Below are positions 46,401 through 52,491 of a stretch of 64,000 nt of DNA, one piece after another. Position numbers and translations under genes: made by a program. The notes under the pieces were generated by a model. That model worked only from the letters and a program-made list of their open reading frames with translations, was not told the origin of the DNA and did no database searches. The stretch lies in assembly GCF_030408815.1 (NCBI RefSeq), contig NZ_CP047355.1, forward strand, positions 2,356,001-2,420,000, written 5' to 3'. This DNA is from Corynebacterium freiburgense (GTDB taxonomy: Bacteria > Actinomycetota > Actinomycetes > Mycobacteriales > Mycobacteriaceae). Position 1 is the first letter of the stretch, and each line of letters opens with the position of its first letter.

Positions 46401-46436
46401 GGAGTCAGTACCGAAATAGCGCTGGTGATCAGTCAC
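37413..46436 (-). CDS. fas: Type I fatty acid synthase (multidomain)
   Basis: This synthase makes C16-C18 acyl chains for membrane lipids and mycolate synthesis. The start chosen is GTG 46436 (VTDHQRYFG...) behind AAGGGAG; the frame extends 16 codons to another GTG (46484) without a ribosome site. About 3007 residues: acyltransferase (GHSQG near 130), enoyl reductase (MLLAGMTPTTVDP near 404), MaoC-like dehydratase (DRNPIHVADN near 1180), malonyl/palmitoyl transferase (AFPGQG near 1294, GHSVGEYNAL near 1395), acyl carrier (GVSSRRNQLLLDLG near 1764), ketoreductase (VAVITGASPNS near 2057) and ketosynthase (ACATAAVS near 2650, TGHAKGG near 2843). No phosphopantetheinyl-transferase domain is present, consistent with separate acpS. 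Confidence 0.97.
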   Translation of the reverse strand: MTDHQRYFGTDSKSESLLGRLSSEPFALSFSGQGFDWIGTLRDSLDTGVREDVRQIVDAASEIVAPVIDEIVGSRPQGFLPLEWADLAEPATDYSRAAISVPGIFLSQIATLMALEAQGLNAEDTVAVIGHSQGVLGRFLLNDPARAAEALAYAELIGAAATRTALTTGLVSQGDGHAMVMVQGITDQQLVQTIDALFPAETTDIAECPSIGLRNSRDAFVLSGRPAAVKRVCDTLQALSDKDVQQIEAKVRGGRPFSPTFVPLDVEVGFHHPALAPSVELVAEWAEVCGLDTEVARALTQEILIDPVDWVAAVEEAVDLGAKWILEVGPAGGVAALTEEIVVGRGVGVLDISNAEGQAALFDIGRAPAEPLDFAEFAPRVIAGTTPRIETAFTRLTGRSPMLLAGMTPTTVDPEIVAAAANAGHWAELAGGGQVTPEILDANIQKLDQLLEPGINAQFNSMFLDPYLWKMQIGGKRLVRRARANGAPIDGIVITAGMPDHDEAVELIRELRAEGFPWVCFKPGAVSHINKVLAIAADVPDVPVIMQVEGGKAGGHHSWEDLDELLIATYSKIRAHHNVVLCVGGGIGTPERASEYLTGSWAEHYGLPAMPVDGILVGTAAMAAKEAKTSPAVKQLLVDTQGIDAWVGAGQAQNGMASGRSQLGADLHEIDNSFARAGRLLDEVAGDDAAVAERREEIIAAIGQTCKPYFGDLAEMTYEQWLRRYLELSGPIDGEWIDASWERRFTEMIERAEARLTDIDHGLFTPQVEVKGEPTAVVDTLIAAYPNAATDALHPADVTWFLALARTPGKPVNFVPVIDRDVRRWWRSDSLWQAHDPRYSADEVCVIPGPAAVAGITRVDEPIADLLARFNQATIDLLTPEAPKSQSIIERVLNAPGTWWAGRNTTSLIARLGDQSAWVVEGVTASHAPTGATLRQLDEHHAELVVPLAGSTAFGTIADLKIRITVPELPSAVPQVTREDAEAAMSELTRIAAGGTLAAVSDGVATWSTRIDASHVADYANVTAGYLPNTITASGIAPDVLVGRAWPAVFAAVHNAVIPGTKDHRVVEGMLSLVHLEHHITLLRELPEFTDNVLDITATTDEIDDTDIGRIIVVRCKISCDKVPLATLTERFAVRGRTGKSTARTNTSVLPSVVDTPRSFRAFAELTAPINLHPFAVVTGDRNPIHVADNAAALAGLPGVIVHGMWTSAMGELVATGAFADENTTTKAKKVVEYTATMLSPVMPGAKVEFMVERSGVDNRPGCGEVREVTATVDGSPVLTATAVMAAPRTFYAFPGQGIQSQGMGMDAMASSAAARDVWERADRHTRAKLGFSILEIVRNNPEEVVVHGERFFHPQGVLFLTQFTQVAMATLGVAQVAEMREASALNQRAFFAGHSVGEYNALAAYSGVLSLESVVEIVYRRGLTMHRLVDRDANGNSNYALAALRPHKIGVGADEVFDYVARISEDSGEFLEIVNYNLAGLQYAVAGTVAGLAALGKAAEAAAPGQRGLIMIPGIDVPFHSSVLQDGVNDFRTHLDALLPHTVDLDVLVGRYIPNLVARPFELTEDFTQSIAEVVDSPYINDILADFDAAAADEQTLARTLLIELLAWQFASPVRWIETQDLALTKLGVERFVEVGVGSSPTIANMMAQTLRLPAYRDIDIEVLNVERERAIVFASDAIVREVPAAEAEAAEASEPVSIEENQATQNTEATFATAPAPAAGGARPDDIEFTPAHATAMLISLWTKVRPDQMGASDSIETLVEGVSSRRNQLLLDLGVEFGLGAIDGAADAELNDLYATVTRMAKGYTPFGPVLSDAVADSLRRITGPTGKKAGYISERVTGIWQLGSGWASHVTAAVVMGAREGASLRGGELATLSPVSPSSAADLDTLIDAAVAQVAADHGVAVALPSAGGSGGGGVVDSAALGEFAEQVTGKAGVLAATARTILAQLGLDHTPKTADMTGEEADAALFELVSRELGSDWPRMVSQSFDANKAVLLDDRWASAREDLARVALGEDISIDVTGAGEAVARQAEFWGLKDLAAQARSIEGLEFAQEVAVITGASPNSIAAAITAQLLHGGATVVVTTSSLNHKRLTFYKDLYRAYARGKAALWVAPANLNSYTDLDSVIEWIGSEQTATINGEKKVLKPALVPTVLFPFAAPRVTGSLADAGPRAENEMRLLLWAVERLIAGLSEIGVDTQVGRRLHVVLPGSPNRGRFGGDGAYGESKAALDALVTRWHAEPVWGDRTSLVHALIGWVRGTGLMGGNDPLVEAVEAAGVTTFSTDEIAEKLVAQIAPSVRIDAATAPVVVDFTGGLGDADLNLAELARNAAAGASTSTGREEPRSLRALPTPYRRIVQTEPSFTSGVTQKLDDMVVIVGAGELGPLGSSRTRFDAELTGDLTAAGVVELAWTMGLIQWEDGSWIDGDGAEVAECDIYDRFHDEVMARVGVRRYHNDFGMVDNLAPELTTIYLDRDLHFSVADQTTARTFVESEPESTSAWFDEETGEWTVVRRAGSAIRVPRRMAMSRFVGGQIPEGFDPAVYGIPADMIDNLDRVALWNIVCTIDAFLASGFSPAELMRAIHPTRVSSTQGTGMGGMESMRALYVDGLLAEPRQNDILQEALPNVMAAHVMQSYVGGYGQMIHPVAACATAAVSVEEGMDKIRLGKADFVVAGGLDDLSIEGITGFGDMAATAPSAELAAKGIEDRYFSRANDRRRGGFIESAGGGTILLARGSLAADLGLPVLGVVGFAESFADGAHTSIPAPGLGALGAAQGGPDSRLAQAMKAHGVAVDEISVISKHDTSTTANDPNESDLHERMATAMGRDAGNPLFVVSQKTLTGHAKGGAAAFQIIGLTQVLRSGIIPPNRSLDCVDPVLAQHQRLVWLHKPLSFTAKAGLVTSLGFGHVSAIIGVVHPGAFAQALRQERGETAVANWQNTAEQRETNGLRRILNAMHGNGELFERPVDRNLGGSGNKAKEREAAILLDAGARLIDGVLRTSDEIKIDK

Positions 46437-46604
46437 GATAAAACTCGCTCCCTTGGTTGAATTTTGGGCACACCAAAGTGCCACTTTGTTAGATAAACAA
46501 ATATGCCACAGAACATGAGGAAGTTGTCATATTCTTCCGAGAATAGTTCGGCGCCTCCCTCAGGTTGAACACAAAAGAAAAGGTCAATGCACCCCCATAA
46601 CGGG

Positions 46605-46787
46605 TTAGCCAAGCAAATCCTGCACAGCATTACGTGTCGCATCTAAACGGGACTGTGAAGTTCCATCTACAACCCTAACGCCTTCCGCATCTTCGAACAC
46701 TTGGCAAGAACATTCAGGAATAACCTCAGCCACAGGAACAATGCCACGCTGGGCAATATAAGAATCAAAATGCCGAGAAATACTCAT
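46605..46787 (-). CDS. Small conserved-looking protein upstream of fas
   Basis: A 60-residue product (SISRHFDSYIAQRGIVPVAE...) with GGAAGG just before the ATG at 46787; a TTG at 46796 would add three residues. It is mildly acidic, with a CSC pair in the middle and a helical end (SRLDATRNAVQDLLG). It precedes fas by about 170 bp on the same strand. The codon pattern looks natural, but I do not recognise the family. Low length leaves doubt. Confidence 0.5.
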   Translation of the reverse strand: MSISRHFDSYIAQRGIVPVAEVIPECSCQVFEDAEGVRVVDGTSQSRLDATRNAVQDLLG

Positions 46788-46950
46788 ACCTTCCAACCCA
46801 ACCGCACATTCACACAGGATTCAAGCACCCCAGACCGTAAATTTATTGCGGCTTCCGCAAATAGCTGTGGCGGAGCTATAAACTTAAAAGCCCAACTTGC
46901 CTGCGAAAGTTGGGCTAGCGTTTTGTTTATGGTGTTTTGGGGTGGGTGGC

Positions 46951-46994
46951 TTTGGGTAGGGTTTGGGTAGGGTTTGGGTAGGGTTTGGGTAGGT
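46951..46994 (+). repeat. Tandem 11-bp repeat TTTGGGTAGGG (4 units)
   Basis: Units begin at 46951, 46962, 46973 and 46984. Each carries two GGG runs, so the G-rich plus strand could form a G-quadruplex. The sequence looks telomere-like but lies inside the chromosome. Confidence 0.9.
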
Positions 46995-47218
46995 GCGGAA
47001 AAGGCCGGGCAAGCAGATTTGTGTTGTGGGCTCTTGGTTCGGGGGTGTGAGCTGGGGAAATGCGGTGGTGGGTTGTGGGTGATGTGAAATCTGCCTTTGT
47101 TGGGTGGTGGGGTGCGTTAGATCTGCCTGATTTTCAGGTTGGTGGGGCTGAAAAACCAGGGTTTCCCGGGGGTTTGAGTTGGTTTCCTGGGTGAGTTGGT
47201 TGGTTTCCCGAGCCTTCG

Positions 47219-47470
47219 AGCCGCTTTCCGGGGTGTTTGATAGGCGCACCCTATTGAACTAGTGATGTTTTCATGCCTACTGTCGCAGATTCCATAAAAT
47301 CGGCTGAAAAAATGGAATTTGTGACAGCAACCAATCTTGCGCACAACTGTTGACCTGGGGTTTGTCGCAGATTCCATAAAAACAACGAAAAAAATGGAAT
47401 CTGTGACAGGTTCCCTACCTATCGTGTCGCAGATTCCATAAAATCGGCCGAAAAAATGGAATCTGTGACA
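47219..47470 (+). repeat. Palindromic repeat array A, left copy
   Basis: Three 46-bp units (47281-47326, 47363-47408, 47425-47470), each TGTCGCAGATTCCATAAAA...TGGAATYTGTGACA, an inverted repeat of about 16 bp arms. They are preceded by CCTATTGAACTAGTGATGTT. The whole block recurs in opposite orientation at 56265-56515. Confidence 0.9.
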
Positions 47471-47741
47471 ACACGCCCAACCAGCACCCAACCAGCGCCC
47501 AAAAGAACACGCAGCTTCCAAGCAGGCCCCAACTAGACCCATATGCAGCCCTAACCAAATCCCAGGTCCCCGGACGCGCCCAACCAAATTCCAGCTCATC
47601 ACAAGCACACAACCAAACCACCGGCCAAAACCAGGCCAAAAACCAAACCACAACCCCTACCGGCCACCCCACAAAAACCACCCCACGAAACCAGCCCCAA
47701 GGTTTCCAACAAACGGGGAGCAGTCCAAGACACAATAGATA

Positions 47742-47776
47742 CAGCAAATAGCCCCACCTATTGCAGCGGGGCTATT
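47742..47776 (-). terminator. Terminator of the small membrane-peptide gene
   Basis: AATAGCCCC and GGGGCTATT arms (47743-47751 and 47763-47771 approximately) enclose an 11-nt loop. It lies 40-70 bp after the stop of the 25-residue ORF on the minus strand. It could act in both directions. Confidence 0.6.
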
Positions 47777-47815
47777 CAATCACATTTCCAACAAAAGCTA
47801 CGCCCAAAGCCATCC

Positions 47816-47893
47816 TTACTTACTGCGACGCAATAACATGAGCGACACAATTACCGAGTATATAAACAAGAATAGCGTCACAAGTAATTGCAT
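47816..47893 (-). CDS. 25-residue single-helix membrane peptide
   Basis: MQLLVTLFLFIYSVIVSLML then LRRSK. ATG 47893 is preceded by AAAGGAG with eight bases spacing, and a terminator hairpin follows downstream. AT-rich DNA upstream can supply a promoter (TAATAT near 47950). One transmembrane helix with a basic C terminus is typical of type I toxin peptides and of small regulatory membrane proteins. Neither role can be shown here, and no antisense RNA is apparent by eye. Confidence 0.55.
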   Translation of the reverse strand: MQLLVTLFLFIYSVIVSLMLLRRSK

Positions 47894-48317
47894 TTCATCT
47901 ACTCCTTTCGGAAAATTTCCAGCAACATAAGTAAACGTAACCAAAGTTATATTACTTTTACCATTAGTTACATTTTAGCATTCGAATCACACCAGCAACA
48001 GATTTTAGATCTAGGCCCACAATGTGTCAGCGACTTCTTTGCCACATGCAAACACGACAACCACCATGAAATGCGAAAAAATTTTCTACCAGAGTTAATA
48101 GATTCAGCGACTACATAATCATGGCAATTCAATAGCGCTATTAGCCCAGTTCTGCGTAATAATTTTCCAGGCGAACTATGCTCCACTTTGCACAAGGCAA
48201 GACAAGGCAAGACAAACAAACCCTACAAACTGGTTTACGCAGTTCTGACAGTAACTGCATCTTTTGCCGAGCCAATAAAGCCACGTTTAGACACGGGGCG
48301 TCGATAAGCAAAACAAA
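47894..48317. other. AT-rich intergenic region before tRNA-Leu terminator
   Basis: No gene found. It contains the probable promoter of the small peptide gene, a tandem AGGCAAGACA pair near 48196-48214, and 22 bp (48294-48315) identical to 31670-31691 in the overlapping ends of pncA and acpS. Confidence 0.45.
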
Positions 48318-48341
48318 AAGCACCACCCGAAGGTGGTGCTT
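48318..48341 (-). terminator. Terminator of tRNA-Leu
   Basis: On the minus strand AAGCACCACC pairs perfectly with GGTGGTGCTT around a TTCG tetraloop and is followed by TTTG. It starts about 14 bp after the tRNA 3' end. Confidence 0.9.
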
Positions 48342-48354
48342 GTACATATGTTTG

Positions 48355-48439
<85 letters not shown>

Positions 48440-48512
48440 CTGAGGGAAATAATACAGTGAATGAGTGATGCGTCAAAGCTGGCATCCTTGAGGCCTGATA
48501 CGCTGTGTAAAT

Positions 48513-48896
48513 GTGAGAGTCGCAAAACGGAGGCGGATACTGCCACTCATCTTTTTGACCATTATGGTTTTGGCAACTTTCGGCCTGGCCTACTGGCAGT
48601 GGACGCGGTTCCAATCGGGTAGCGGCAGTTTCCAAAACCTTGGCTACGCCCTGCAATGGCCCGCTTTCGGTGCGTTTTTTGTGTATGCGTACAGGAAAAT
48701 CCTTCAATATGAGGCAGAGGTCACCGAAACTGGCATTTCACCGGTAGAGCGGGAGCAAAATGAAGCCCGGCAGCAAGGTATAATCACCGAAATCGATGAG
48801 TCTATACTTCCGCAGCGCCCGAAAATGGACGTGGAAACATTTAATCGACTAAATACGCCGCAACGACGACGCAAACATCACACCAACGAACAATAG
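48513..48896 (+). CDS. Two-helix membrane protein, unknown function
   Basis: A 127-residue product starting at GTG 48513. Two transmembrane helices (PLIFLTIMVLATFGLAYW, about 11-28; YALQWPAFGAFFVYAY, about 44-60) are followed by a charged cytoplasmic tail (KILQYEAEVTETG...). Similar small proteins precede DUF3817 genes in corynebacteria, and here the DUF3817 gene follows after 12 bp, so the two are likely co-transcribed. Function is not known. Confidence 0.8.
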   Translation: MRVAKRRRILPLIFLTIMVLATFGLAYWQWTRFQSGSGSFQNLGYALQWPAFGAFFVYAYRKILQYEAEVTETGISPVEREQNEARQQGIITEIDESILPQRPKMDVETFNRLNTPQRRRKHHTNEQ

Positions 48897-48908
48897 GAAC
48901 AAAAAACC

Positions 48909-49247
48909 GTGACTATCAATCCGGACCGTGCACGACGAGTCTCCCAAGCACTCAAACTATTTTCCGCCTCTGCTTGGATTACCGGCATCTGGCTTCTTAT
49001 TCTTTGCGCACGCATGTTCCTGCACTACATTCTGCATATTGAAATGCCCACATGGACAAATATTATCGGCCAACTCCATGGTTTGTTCTATATGGTCTAC
49101 CTGGTGGCAACCCTCAATCTTGGAACAAAAGCGCGGTGGGAGCCAATGAAGTGGGTCACCACCGCGCTTGCGGGAACAGTGCCGTTTTTATCATTCGTGG
49201 TGGAGGCACGGCGCCGTAAAGAAGTAGCGGCAGCCTACGACCTTTAA
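48909..49247 (+). CDS. DUF3817 integral membrane protein
   Basis: A 112-residue, three-helix protein of the DUF3817 family: ALKLFSASAWITGIWLLILCARM, an amphipathic HxxxH-like segment in IGQLHGLFYMVYLVATLNLG, and WVTTALAGTVPFLSFVVEARRR. It has a basic C terminus. The family is widespread in actinobacteria without known activity; conserved histidines may bind metal or haem, which is speculation. It is second in a two-gene unit with the protein upstream. Confidence 0.85.
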   Translation: MTINPDRARRVSQALKLFSASAWITGIWLLILCARMFLHYILHIEMPTWTNIIGQLHGLFYMVYLVATLNLGTKARWEPMKWVTTALAGTVPFLSFVVEARRRKEVAAAYDL

Positions 49248-49356
49248 TTGCGTATCGACGGCGCGAACTTGCTGCCCGCCACGTCGGCTGAAGGTTTCCA
49301 ACACCGCTGTGAAGCTTGGCTTTGCAGCGGTTTTTACTGGGCTTGCGCCATATCGC

Positions 49357-49406
49357 TTTTCGATATAGAGTATTGAATATCGATACATCGAAAAACGATA
49401 CCCTTC
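49357..49406 (+). promoter_or_regulatory. Inverted repeats upstream of the DUF2975/XRE pair
   Basis: TCGATAT (49359-49365) and ATATCGA (about 49377-49383) form an inverted repeat, with a second pair TATCG / CGATA nearby. They lie within 60 bp of the DUF2975 start. The partner XRE protein could bind here to regulate its own operon. Confidence 0.4.
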
Positions 49407-49419
49407 AAGGAGAGGTGCC

Positions 49420-49992
49420 ATGAACACCCAGAAAAGCGATGCCCTTCGCGGCGTCGCAAAAGAACGCCGCGAGCTTGCTGCCAGCATTTTCGGCTTTGTT
49501 TTCTATATCGGACTCATTATTGTGAAACCGCTATCATCGCTATTCAACCAGACGATCCAACATCCCGTTGCGGGCTTTATTGGCGACGCAGCAATCAACG
49601 GCAGTATCCCCGTTGAATCCCTAAATACCGCCACGATAATCATGTTTATTTTGGCAAGTGTGATCACTACCGGCACACTTATTTTCGTAGCTGGTGCACT
49701 GCTGCTCGTAGCGAACAAAGCGCTTAAAGGTGAACTATTTGTCCCGCGAAATGTCACGCTTCTGAGCTCCGCTAGTATCGCAATGATTATCTATTTCATT
49801 GGTGTATTTATTGAACGGATGGCAGCCAATGCCACCGCAAGCCAGTTCGGCGGCACCAGCTGGTTCGACCAAGATCCGTGGCTAGATAGCTCATTATTCC
49901 CCACATTGATTCTAGTCACCGCCATCACCCTGTTCGCCATTGTTGTGCGCCGCGGCGTAAAACTCCAAGAAGACCAAGAGGGCTTGATCTAA
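49420..49992 (+). CDS. DUF2975-type membrane protein
   Basis: A 190-residue protein with about four transmembrane helices (FGFVFYIGLIIVKPLSSLF; IIMFILASVITTGTLIFVAGALLLV; SASIAMIIYFIGVFIERMA; TLILVTAITLFAIVV). ATG 49420 has AAGGAG in front. It is followed directly by a small XRE regulator. In Bacillus and relatives DUF2975 genes are commonly paired with such YozG-like regulators. Its role is unknown. Confidence 0.85.
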   Translation: MNTQKSDALRGVAKERRELAASIFGFVFYIGLIIVKPLSSLFNQTIQHPVAGFIGDAAINGSIPVESLNTATIIMFILASVITTGTLIFVAGALLLVANKALKGELFVPRNVTLLSSASIAMIIYFIGVFIERMAANATASQFGGTSWFDQDPWLDSSLFPTLILVTAITLFAIVVRRGVKLQEDQEGLI

Positions 49993-50196
49993 ATGAGCGA
50001 AGTACACTGCCACCTGGACAAACTGCTTGAAGAACAGAACCTCACCCTCGCAGCCCTTGCCGAAAAAGTGGGTGTCACGGTGGTCAACCTTTCAATCCTC
50101 AAAAACAACCGTGCGAAAGCAGTGAGATTCTCCACGCTCGTAGCATTGTGCGAGGCTCTTAACTGCCAACCGGGCGACCTATTCACCGTCAAGTAA
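49993..50196 (+). CDS. Small XRE-family regulator (YozG-like)
   Basis: A 67-residue protein consisting of one helix-turn-helix (LDKLLEEQNLTLAALAEKVGVTVVNLSILKNNRAKAVRFSTLVALCEALNCQPGDLF). It starts one base after the DUF2975 stop. The pair is a recognised arrangement, in which the regulator probably controls its own operon through the inverted repeats upstream of 49420. Confidence 0.9.
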   Translation: MSEVHCHLDKLLEEQNLTLAALAEKVGVTVVNLSILKNNRAKAVRFSTLVALCEALNCQPGDLFTVK

Positions 50197-50253
50197 TACC
50201 TTTGATACAACTTTTAGCTTTTACCCTAGCGCCATCTTTGGTGTGTGATCATA

Positions 50254-51231
50254 ATGACCAAGCGAACAACCATACGAGTAATAACTACTATTTCAGCCAT
50301 ATTCCTTACAGCAATCCTGGTGATCGTGTGGCTTTATGGGCCAATCGTCGGCGCACTTCTTTTTGCGCGTCCAGTATTTATAGTGACCACGCCACACCGC
50401 TACGCCACACTAGCTTTCGATTACGCAGAAAGTCAGGGCATTTACTCCGATACACCCGAGTTCAAACAAGTACGCGAAAAAGCTGAAGCAGAATTAGCTC
50501 ACGTACATTCAATCGAAGAAACCCATCCATTGATTGAATCGGTTCTGAAAGCCGCAGGCGGCAAGCATTCTGGACTCATCTCCCCGGAAGATAACGTCGC
50601 CGCCACCACAGAAAACTCCGAAATGCCTAGTGTAACCAGCCAAGGAGACATTGTAACTGTGCGTCTTCCGTCCGTGGGCCGTGGCCCTGTCACGCAAGAA
50701 TACGCCGACACTGCGGCTGAAGGACTGGCCAAAACCATGCCAAATGCGTGCGGTGCAATTGTGGATCTTCGTGGCAATGATGGCGGCGACATGGGGCCCA
50801 TGATTGCTGGGATAAGTTCACTGCTTCCTGACGGAGTGATCCTTACATTCAAAGGCAAATTCACCTCTGACGTTACGGTTTCAGGTTCCAGCGTGGCGGG
50901 AGGTGGCTCCCCGATCACCGCGAGATCCGATAGAAAGTTCAATAAGCCGGTTGCGATCCTCACAGACAACGAGACTGCGAGCTCTGCCGAGGCTACTCTC
51001 CTTGCCTTCCGCGGCTTAGAGAACACAAAAAGTTTCGGAAAACCAACTGCGGGTTATGCCAGTGCAAACGTAGTGTTGGATATGCCTGATGGTGCAGCTC
51101 TACGGCTTACTATTTCAAAAGACGTAGCACGCACCGGTGAGGAATTCGCAGAAGACCCTATTGTCCCTGACATCGAAACAGATGAACCAGAAATTGCCGC
51201 AGCAGAATGGCTGCAGCAACAATGTGGCTAG
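50254..51231 (+). CDS. Membrane-anchored S41-family serine peptidase
   Basis: The 325-residue product from ATG 50254 (a GTG three codons upstream is possible) has one N-terminal transmembrane helix (VITTISAIFLTAILVIVWLYG) and an extracellular C-terminal-processing-peptidase-like core. The substrate-strand segment VDLRGNDGGDMGPM and the nucleophile region NETASSAEATLLAF are intact; the FGKPTAGY segment follows. No PDZ domain is visible. A shorter paralogue follows immediately with altered catalytic residues. Substrate unknown; envelope protein turnover is likely. Confidence 0.85.
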   Translation: MTKRTTIRVITTISAIFLTAILVIVWLYGPIVGALLFARPVFIVTTPHRYATLAFDYAESQGIYSDTPEFKQVREKAEAELAHVHSIEETHPLIESVLKAAGGKHSGLISPEDNVAATTENSEMPSVTSQGDIVTVRLPSVGRGPVTQEYADTAAEGLAKTMPNACGAIVDLRGNDGGDMGPMIAGISSLLPDGVILTFKGKFTSDVTVSGSSVAGGGSPITARSDRKFNKPVAILTDNETASSAEATLLAFRGLENTKSFGKPTAGYASANVVLDMPDGAALRLTISKDVARTGEEFAEDPIVPDIETDEPEIAAAEWLQQQCG

Positions 51232-51240
51232 CATGGATAT

Positions 51241-52170
51241 ATGAAACTCCCACTTTTGTTGCTTGCTGGGCTTGGGGCAACGCACTTCTACGGCCCCACG
51301 CTCGGCGCACGCCTGTTCAATCATCCCCTGTTTGTAGTCCCTCCAAGCCCTCGTCGATATTGCGAACTGGCAATCTATTTAGGCCAACACTTTGGAATTC
51401 ATTCGAATTCACAGGCGGCACTAAAAGCCACGATTGTGGCGAAAGCGAAGATGCAACAAGTATCCACATTTAAAGAAGCACATGCGATTTCCGACGCCGC
51501 GCTCAAAGCTTACGGTGGCTTGCGCTCAGGAGTAATTAAAACCAATGTCGAATCCAGTATTGAGAATACCGCTCATGTAACACGCAACGATGACACCGTG
51601 GTAGTAGAGCTTGCTGGCTTCGGCCCTCTCGGCCAAGCGAATTTAGTTTCTAAAGCAATTGTGCGTGAGCTTTCTGAAGGAGCACGATCCGTAATCCTCG
51701 ACTTACGCAACACCCACGGTGGTGACCTAACCAATATGCTTGCGGCGGTGAGCCCCCTCCTCCCAGATGGCGTTACGTTTTCTTACCGGAATCGTGAAAA
51801 TCACCTGTTTCCCGTATCCATTGTGGATGGCATCATTAGAGACACTGAAGGCAGCGCCAGCATCGATGTAAAACAAAAATTCAACGTACCGGTAGCGATA
51901 CTTATCTGCGAAAATACTTGCGATACTGGCGAAGCAATCGCGTTAGCCTTCCACGGTCAACCCAACGTACGGATGTTTGGCTCTCCTACCTCAGGCCAGA
52001 CTTGCGCGAATCTTGATTTCCCGATGCCAGACAACACCAGCCTTAAGATCACCATCAACGCCATAATTACCCGCAATGGCGTGGAGTTCTGTGGCGAACC
52101 AATCGAACCCGATGAGGATTTCGATAACCCGCTTGACGCAGCACTTACTTGGGTGAACAGCATGCAGTAG
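51241..52170 (+). CDS. S41-family paralogue, probably catalytically inactive
   Basis: A 309-residue paralogue nine bases after the previous gene. It keeps the fold (LDLRNTHGGDLTNMLAAVSPLLPDG and FGSPTSG) but the nucleophile segment NETASSAEA is replaced by ENTCDTGEA, so the serine becomes threonine, and lysine in FGKPT becomes serine. Two new cysteines (ICENTC) could form a disulfide. N-terminal helix LLLLAGLGATHFYG should anchor or export it. A pseudoenzyme that modulates the active partner is plausible but unproven. Confidence 0.8.
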   Translation: MKLPLLLLAGLGATHFYGPTLGARLFNHPLFVVPPSPRRYCELAIYLGQHFGIHSNSQAALKATIVAKAKMQQVSTFKEAHAISDAALKAYGGLRSGVIKTNVESSIENTAHVTRNDDTVVVELAGFGPLGQANLVSKAIVRELSEGARSVILDLRNTHGGDLTNMLAAVSPLLPDGVTFSYRNRENHLFPVSIVDGIIRDTEGSASIDVKQKFNVPVAILICENTCDTGEAIALAFHGQPNVRMFGSPTSGQTCANLDFPMPDNTSLKITINAIITRNGVEFCGEPIEPDEDFDNPLDAALTWVNSMQ

Positions 52171-52221
52171 CACTCAATGAGCTGAACTTAGAACGCGATT
52201 TATACATACTTGCATAACCAG

Positions 52222-52366
52222 CGTCGTTTTTTACACCATGTTGTGTACAATTGGTGTTTTTAGCGACAAAATTATGCTCCCAAAGGGCTGTACAGACGCT
52301 TTTTACACCAATTGCACACAAAATGGTGTATTTGGCGACAACCCCCAGGTAACCAACAGTGCGCAA
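52222..52366. repeat. Dispersed palindromic repeat, family B copies 2 and 3
   Basis: Copy 2 at 52233-52257 (ACACCATGTTGTGTACAATT then GGTGT) and copy 3 at 52305-52329 (ACACCAATTGCACACAAAAT then GGTGT) are in opposite orientation. Copy 3 and 37241-37303 share a further downstream block, CCCCAGGTAACCARCA. CGAC flanks lie on both sides. Confidence 0.75.
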
Positions 52367-52375
52367 TTCAAAGCT

Positions 52376-52420
52376 CAGCGCCACAGCCCTCAGCGCCACA
52401 GCCCTCAGCGCCACAGCCCT
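52376..52420 (+). repeat. Three perfect 15-bp tandem repeats
   Basis: CAGCGCCACAGCCCT repeated exactly three times, in the intergenic region downstream of rdgB. No coding frame with support crosses it. Confidence 0.9.
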
Positions 52421-52454
52421 CCGAACCCCTCGCTACCCAGGACTAAAGCCTCGC

Positions 52455-52481
52455 GAAAAAGTAACCCCTCAGGAGGTTACT
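52455..52481 (-). terminator. Terminator of the rph-rdgB operon
   Basis: On the minus strand AGTAACC pairs with GGTTACT around an 8-nt loop and is followed by TTTTTC. It lies 11 bp after the rdgB stop. Confidence 0.85.
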
Positions 52482-52491
52482 ATTCGGGATG

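Larger units (their letters stand above)
46797..47741. other. Repeat-rich non-coding region
   Basis: Frames in this stretch (for example 47117-47653 minus) give tryptophan- and glycine-rich low-complexity products without ribosome sites, and I reject them. It holds an 11-bp tandem repeat (46951-46994) and three 46-bp palindromes (47281-47470), described separately. The 47471-47741 part is A/C-rich on the plus strand and otherwise featureless. Confidence 0.6.

Noticed and set aside
47117..47747. Tryptophan/glycine-rich ORFs over the palindromic array
   Set aside because: Low-complexity products through repeats, no start signals, and no matching protein in the homologous array at 56 kb.
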